A model generated the notes under the pieces. That model worked only from the letters and a program-made list of their open reading frames with translations. It was not told the DNA's origin and made no database searches. Both the position numbers and the translations under genes were made by a program. A DNA stretch of 8,261 bases, taken from positions 3,329 through 11,589 of the forward strand of contig CAMYNZ010000305.1 of assembly GCA_947259865.1 (NCBI GenBank), in the 5' to 3' direction. Source of the DNA: an uncultured Desulfobacterales bacterium (lineage in GTDB: Bacteria; Desulfobacterota; Desulfobacteria; Desulfobacterales; G020354645). Below are positions 5,504 to 8,261 of the stretch, piece by piece (position 1 is the first letter of the stretch; each line of letters opens with the position of its first letter).

Positions 5504-6145
5504 TTACGAAATTCCCTTCCCAAGCTTCGCCATGGACCGGTCGTGGAAACCTGATAAGAGAGGCAACACAACTCCGGCGCCAACAAGGGCCAGGAGCATA
5601 TCCCATTGCGCATCCCAAATATCACCCTGGGAACCCAGAAAGGCTGTGCCAACATCAGATGCTACAAGTAAAGCCACCCACCACTCAAGGAGTTCCCAGA
5701 ACGCGGCAACCGCTAAAACGATACTAATGACAATAAAATAAAGCCAGCCTCCCCGGTGCAACGGTGTCTTTCGCAGCAGCACCTCCCGGATAATGAATGC
5801 CGGGAATACCCCAAGTGCTATATGCCCAACTCTATCATAGTGGTTACGGCCAAGTTCGAACACCTCTTTGGCCCAGTTCCCCAGTGGCGTTTGGGCGTAA
5901 GTGTAGTAACCGCCGTAAATCAAGATGAACATATGAAGAAAAACACAAAAATAAACCATGTGTGACATCGGAAATCGACGGTGGATTACGGTCAAAATTA
6001 AAATGCCTGCAAGACCAGGCCCGACCTCCAATAACCAACTTACCCGTCCGGCTGGCGGATCGACTACAGTAGCGAGGCACACTATCACTACAATGCCTAA
6101 AAGCACCAGTGGCAAGCGATAATATGAAAGTGGCACAGACGTCAT
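5504..6145 (-). CDS. DUF2238 (YjdF-like) integral membrane protein
   Basis: A 213-residue polytopic membrane protein. Family hallmarks are LGRNHYDRVGHIALGVFPAF (98-117) with a following RE-LLR, AFWELLEWW (148-156) and GSQGDIWDAQWDM (171-183), separated by hydrophobic helices (about six). The frame can be extended to a TTG at 6199, but no ribosome binding site precedes it and it overlaps a possible -35 box. ATG at 6143-6145 has AGG 8 bases upstream and gives a normal first helix. DUF2238 proteins (E. coli YjdF) are inner-membrane proteins of unknown function; the conserved His, Asp and Glu residues at membrane edges suggest metal or ion handling, but that is inference. It is the first gene of the run ending at the tautomerase. 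Confidence 0.8.
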   Translation of the reverse strand: MTSVPLSYYRLPLVLLGIVVIVCLATVVDPPAGRVSWLLEVGPGLAGILILTVIHRRFPMSHMVYFCVFLHMFILIYGGYYTYAQTPLGNWAKEVFELGRNHYDRVGHIALGVFPAFIIREVLLRKTPLHRGGWLYFIVISIVLAVAAFWELLEWWVALLVASDVGTAFLGSQGDIWDAQWDMLLALVGAGVVLPLLSGFHDRSMAKLGKGIS

Positions 6146-6170
6146 AGCACAACCTGAATTACATTTCGGT

Positions 6171-6199
6171 TTTCTATTTTTTTCGAACTTTAAACTCAA
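6171..6199 (-). promoter_or_regulatory. Possible sigma-70 promoter of the methyltransferase cluster
   Basis: On the minus strand TTGAGT (6194-6199) and TAGAAA (6171-6176) are separated by 17 bases. Each matches 4 of 6 consensus positions. The predicted start near 6164 would leave a leader of about 20 bases, enough for the AGG before the ATG at 6145. The match is weak, but it is the best candidate upstream of the seven-gene run. Confidence 0.3.
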
Positions 6200-6218
6200 G
6201 CCGCTAAAAAATAACTAA

Positions 6219-6239
6219 CGGTCAGCTTAATCGGTCAGC
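6219..6239. repeat. Tandem direct repeat CGGTCAGC x2
   Basis: CGGTCAGC occurs at 6219-6226 and 6232-6239, 13 bases apart, just upstream of the possible promoter of the methyltransferase cluster. It may be a regulator site or chance; no third copy was seen nearby. Confidence 0.3.
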
Positions 6240-6262
6240 CGAAGGTGCGTCCCGATAGCGGC

Positions 6263-6284
6263 CAGTTCGCCGTGAGGCCAACTG
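6263..6284 (-). terminator. Hairpin directly after the HIT gene
   Basis: Starting at the base after the HIT stop codon, the minus strand reads CAGTT-G-GCC-TCAC-GGC-G-AACTG: 5 bp, a G-G mismatch, 3 bp and a 4-base loop. The position suits transcription termination or 3'-end protection, but no U-run follows, so it would not be a classical intrinsic terminator. Confidence 0.3.
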
Positions 6285-6698
6285 TCAGGCAAATCCTTGT
6301 TTTACTTTTTCGGCCAGCCGATCAAGTTCGCCTGTGGGCGGATGCTTGGCAGGCCAGGTGAGCGCAACGCCGTCTTCAGGGTGGCGGGGCAAGACGTGAA
6401 TGTGAAAATGCTCAACGGTCTGCCATCCTTCTTTTTCATTGGCCTGTAACAAGGTCATACCGGTCGGCTGCATAGACGTTTTGACAGCTTTGGCAATCCT
6501 GGCCGCAGTCTGAAATACTGCGGCCGCCAAATCGATATGGAGGCCATAGATATTCTGCACGTGGGTTTTAACCGCCACAATCACATGGCCCGGGTTAACC
6601 TGACCGGCATCCATAAATGCAATGGTTCTTTCATCTTCATATACTTTGCTCGCTGGGAGTTCGCCGGAGACGATTTTACAGAAAACGCAATCAGTCAT
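6285..6698 (-). CDS. HIT-family nucleotide-binding protein/hydrolase
   Basis: A 137-residue protein, normal length for a single-domain HIT protein. The N-terminus has CVFCKI (Cys4, Cys7), the zinc-binding CxxC found in many bacterial HIT proteins. NPGHVIVAVKTHVQNI (35-50) is the conserved central strand-loop. The histidine triad is HFHIHVLP at 97-104 (His97, His99, His101), the last or middle histidine acting as nucleophile on AMP- or ADP-linked substrates. The C-terminus (from about 110) is a short helix. TAGGAGG precedes the ATG at 6698 at good spacing. It is separated from the downstream membrane-protein gene by about 140 bases with a hairpin, so it is probably its own unit. HIT proteins of this type hydrolyse nucleoside phosphoramidates or dinucleoside polyphosphates; the exact substrate cannot be told. 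Confidence 0.92.
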   Translation of the reverse strand: MTDCVFCKIVSGELPASKVYEDERTIAFMDAGQVNPGHVIVAVKTHVQNIYGLHIDLAAAVFQTAARIAKAVKTSMQPTGMTLLQANEKEGWQTVEHFHIHVLPRHPEDGVALTWPAKHPPTGELDRLAEKVKQGFA

Positions 6699-6738
6699 CC
6701 TATCCTCCTAATTTCCCTTCTCCCTTTAACCTGGATCA

Positions 6739-6762
6739 AAAAGAGGTTTTAAAACCACTTCT
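6739..6762 (-). terminator. Possible intrinsic terminator after the acetyltransferase gene
   Basis: On the minus strand AGAAGTGGTTTT is followed directly by AAAACCTCTTTT. With TTAA as the loop this gives about 10 pairs with one T-T mismatch, ending in a run of five T. It lies about 100 bases after the acetyltransferase stop and 40 bases before the HIT start. The stem has few G-C pairs, so an operator is an alternative. Confidence 0.35.
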
Positions 6763-6860
6763 AGACTGCCAACCAAATGCTTTTAAAGCAAATAGGGCTG
6801 TGCCGGCAGAACCCTCAACTTCATCACAGCGGTCTAGCTAAATGATAAAAGTGATACCTT

Positions 6861-7340
6861 CTATAACTTTTTTTCTAAAAATATTGCATGACCTTGACCC
6901 GGGTCTAATTCATAAGGGGCAAAACCAAATGATTTATAGAGCCCCTTCCCAACGACATTATTTTCGAGGACTTCCAGGGTTAACTTGCAACAGCCTATTC
7001 GCAAAGCGATCTCTTCTACTTTTTTAAGCATCATTTTTGCAATGCCTCTCCCCCGAAAAACAGGGGAGACAAATACATCATGGATATTTAATAAAGGCTT
7101 ACAGGCGAATGTAGAAAATCCCTCGATGCTGATTACCAGACCAGCCGGCAAACTGTCGGCAAAGGCGATTACCGTATGTATCCCGTTTCGTTTTTCGAGT
7201 TCCTTGACCAAATTAGCCTTAACGCTATCTGAAAGTGAAACGCCACCTCCCATTATGTCGGTTGCATAACCATCAAGCAGTTCGATGATGATCTTCTCAT
7301 GGTCATCAATTGTGTAGTTACTTTTGACTATTTCTATCAT
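6861..7340 (-). CDS. GNAT-family N-acetyltransferase
   Basis: A 159-residue single-domain GNAT protein. Motif A, the acetyl-CoA pyrophosphate-binding loop, is DVFVSPVFRGRGIAKMML (88-105), with the R/Q-x-x-G-x-G/A signature as RGRGIA. Motif B follows as LTLEVLENNVVGKGLYKSFGF (120-140), including the Asn and the LYKSFGF ending typical of the family. The substrate is not predictable; small molecules, amines and protein N-termini are all possible. The ribosome binding site before ATG at 7340 is weak (GAG about 11 bases upstream). It is transcribed leftward, divergent from the kinase-like gene at 7661, with a 320-base gap between them. Confidence 0.88.
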   Translation of the reverse strand: MIEIVKSNYTIDDHEKIIIELLDGYATDIMGGGVSLSDSVKANLVKELEKRNGIHTVIAFADSLPAGLVISIEGFSTFACKPLLNIHDVFVSPVFRGRGIAKMMLKKVEEIALRIGCCKLTLEVLENNVVGKGLYKSFGFAPYELDPGQGHAIFLEKKL

Positions 7341-7660
7341 ATTTTAAGTAGCTCTAAAGAAGAGGTTAAAACGCAATTAGATCGACACGATTTTTCCATG
7401 CTTCCAATCATAAACGCCTATTTTGAATCCCATGACAAACTTATTCATATTTTCCCGATATGCAACTTACGTTAAATATTACCGGGTTTCAAATTAAAAA
7501 ATCAATTGTTTGTAACATCTGCCCGGTTTAACTCTAAACTTGATTAAAAGGGTCAAAAAATGGTATAAATAACCGTTAATTATAAAAATTTTAGCGGCAA
7601 ATTCGAAAAATATCGAGTTACGATATAAAGATTACGGTTTAAGCGCACGAGGCCGCAACA
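7341..7660. other. 320-base AT-rich divergent intergenic region
   Basis: It separates the leftward acetyltransferase gene from the rightward kinase-like gene and must hold both promoters. Short open frames exist (for example 25 codons from 7399) but without a ribosome binding site. Apart from the plus-strand promoter candidate at 7540-7569, nothing distinct was found. No promoter with good boxes was found for the acetyltransferase. Confidence 0.6.
7540..7569 (+). promoter_or_regulatory. Candidate sigma-70 promoter for the kinase-like gene
   Basis: TTGATT (7540-7545) and TATAAA (7564-7569) are separated by 18 bases. The -10 box matches 5 of 6 and the -35 box 4 of 6. The start would fall near 7576, leaving an untranslated leader of about 85 bases before the GTG at 7661. 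Confidence 0.45.
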
Positions 7661-8261
7661 GTGTCTAAAATCCTAACCTATCTTAATCAAATTCCAATTA
7701 TCGGCGACTATCCCTGGTTGATCGTCATTGTTATTCTGGGGTTGGTTGCCGGTTGGATTGTTTTTCGGGCACGCAAACGGCGAAGTCGGAAATCGGTTGC
7801 GGACCACGAAGAGCCAATTGATTTGGATGAGACGATCCTTGAAGCGGTAGAGGAAATTGTAGACGAAGAAAGACAGGCACCCATTTCCAGTGAAGCTATC
7901 GCCAAATTTTTTCTGAAAGTTTACAAAGCTCAACTGGGAGAATCGCCGCACGTAAGCTCTGAATCAAAACCGCTGGAATCTGAGTCCATTGCACCTAAAA
8001 TTACATACGACCTGCGTGTGGCCCATAAAGGGGGATGGGAAACAAGACGTATGACCGTTGGACCGCTTGGGAGCGGAGGGGCCAGCCGCAGTCAGTGCTT
8101 TACTGTGATTTATGATGACCATCTGGTATTGAAAATACCTCAAAAACCGATCCGGGACTTCAGGTCCTATATCGATAATATTCTGTCGGATCAGGAAATC
8201 GTAAGAAAACTCGCCCCGCGAGAATGCATTGTTCCCAGTTTATCTGCCATTTTGAAAAAAA
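7661..8261 (+). CDS. Membrane-anchored protein with a possible kinase-like N-lobe (C-terminus beyond the window)
   Basis: The frame is open from GTG at 7661 to the right edge (200 codons visible). An in-frame stop at 7640-7642 and GAGG 8 bases upstream support the GTG. Residues about 18-36 form one transmembrane helix, followed by a basic stop-transfer patch (RARKRRSRK), implying a cytoplasmic C-terminal part. An acidic linker follows (about 48-70), then a short helical segment (78-92). From about 130 the sequence reads VGPLGSGGASRSQCF, then a strand ending VLKIP (156-160). This resembles a glycine-rich ATP loop and the lysine strand of a protein-kinase N-lobe, and Glu179 in a following helix could be the alpha-C glutamate. 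The catalytic loop would be outside the window, so kinase activity is unproven. The exact family was not recognised. Confidence 0.65.
   Translation, partial: MSKILTYLNQIPIIGDYPWLIVIVILGLVAGWIVFRARKRRSRKSVADHEEPIDLDETILEAVEEIVDEERQAPISSEAIAKFFLKVYKAQLGESPHVSSESKPLESESIAPKITYDLRVAHKGGWETRRMTVGPLGSGGASRSQCFTVIYDDHLVLKIPQKPIRDFRSYIDNILSDQEIVRKLAPRECIVPSLSAILKK

Noticed and set aside
5473..5655. Upstream extension of the YdjM-like protein to 242 residues
   Set aside because: The extra N-terminus lies inside the DUF2238 gene in another frame, is not family-like, and the GTG at 5470-5472 has a good ribosome binding site.
6146..6199. TTG start giving a 231-residue DUF2238 protein
   Set aside because: No ribosome binding site precedes the TTG, it overlaps a candidate -35 box, and the extension is polar and Lys-rich unlike the family start.
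6804..6840. GGCTGTG...CACAGC inverted repeat resembling an integron attC core or terminator
   Set aside because: There is no conserved GTTRRRY core site and no U-run; the 6-bp arms with a long loop can arise by chance.

Overview
The window looks like part of a Desulfobacterota (deltaproteobacterial, sulfate-reducer-like) chromosome. This is inferred from a membrane-bound HgcA/HgcB-like corrinoid-ferredoxin fusion, a probable UGA-encoded selenoprotein, a good sigma-54 promoter, and a SiaB/SiaC-type partner-switching pair. No sequence search was run. Nearly all genes lie on the minus strand; one partial gene at the right end is on the plus strand. The edges (about 1-1800 and 6700-8261) are visibly more AT-rich than the middle.

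Right to left along the minus strand: a GNAT acetyltransferase (6861-7340); a HIT-family protein (6285-6698); then a tightly packed seven-gene run from about 6145 down to 1809. That run encodes a DUF2238/YjdF-like membrane protein, a YdjM-like membrane metal-dependent hydrolase, a UbiE-like SAM methyltransferase, a second SAM methyltransferase of the type found beside HgcAB-like proteins, the HgcAB-like fusion, a carboxymuconolactone-decarboxylase/AhpD-like protein, and a small PptA-like tautomerase. Junctions are a few bases to about 30 bases, with one ATGA overlap. The core (4910 to 1809) looks like a dedicated methyl-transfer module: two SAM methyltransferases, a membrane corrinoid/iron-sulfur protein, a thiol/selenol redox protein and a tautomerase. 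Its substrate is unknown.

The most notable item is at 2055-2339. It reads as one 94-residue protein only if an in-frame UGA (2208-2210) is decoded as selenocysteine. The UGA stands where the second cysteine of the AhpD-like CxxC motif is expected (Cys-Tyr-Pro-Sec). A 7-bp hairpin with a GUA loop begins 11 bases after it, matching the general form of a bacterial SECIS element. An ordinary ORF caller would miss this gene.

A separate minus-strand operon (1408 to beyond position 1) encodes a GHKL ATPase/serine kinase, its likely SiaC/STAS-like antagonist, and the N-terminus of a larger protein. It is preceded by a very good sigma-54 -24/-12 promoter (1539-1555). About 100-160 bp upstream of the predicted start lies a palindrome with three helically phased repeats, a likely enhancer-binding site. 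At the right end, a plus-strand gene (7661 onward) encodes a membrane-anchored protein that seems to enter a kinase-like N-lobe before the window ends. No tRNA, rRNA, CRISPR array or insertion sequence was seen.
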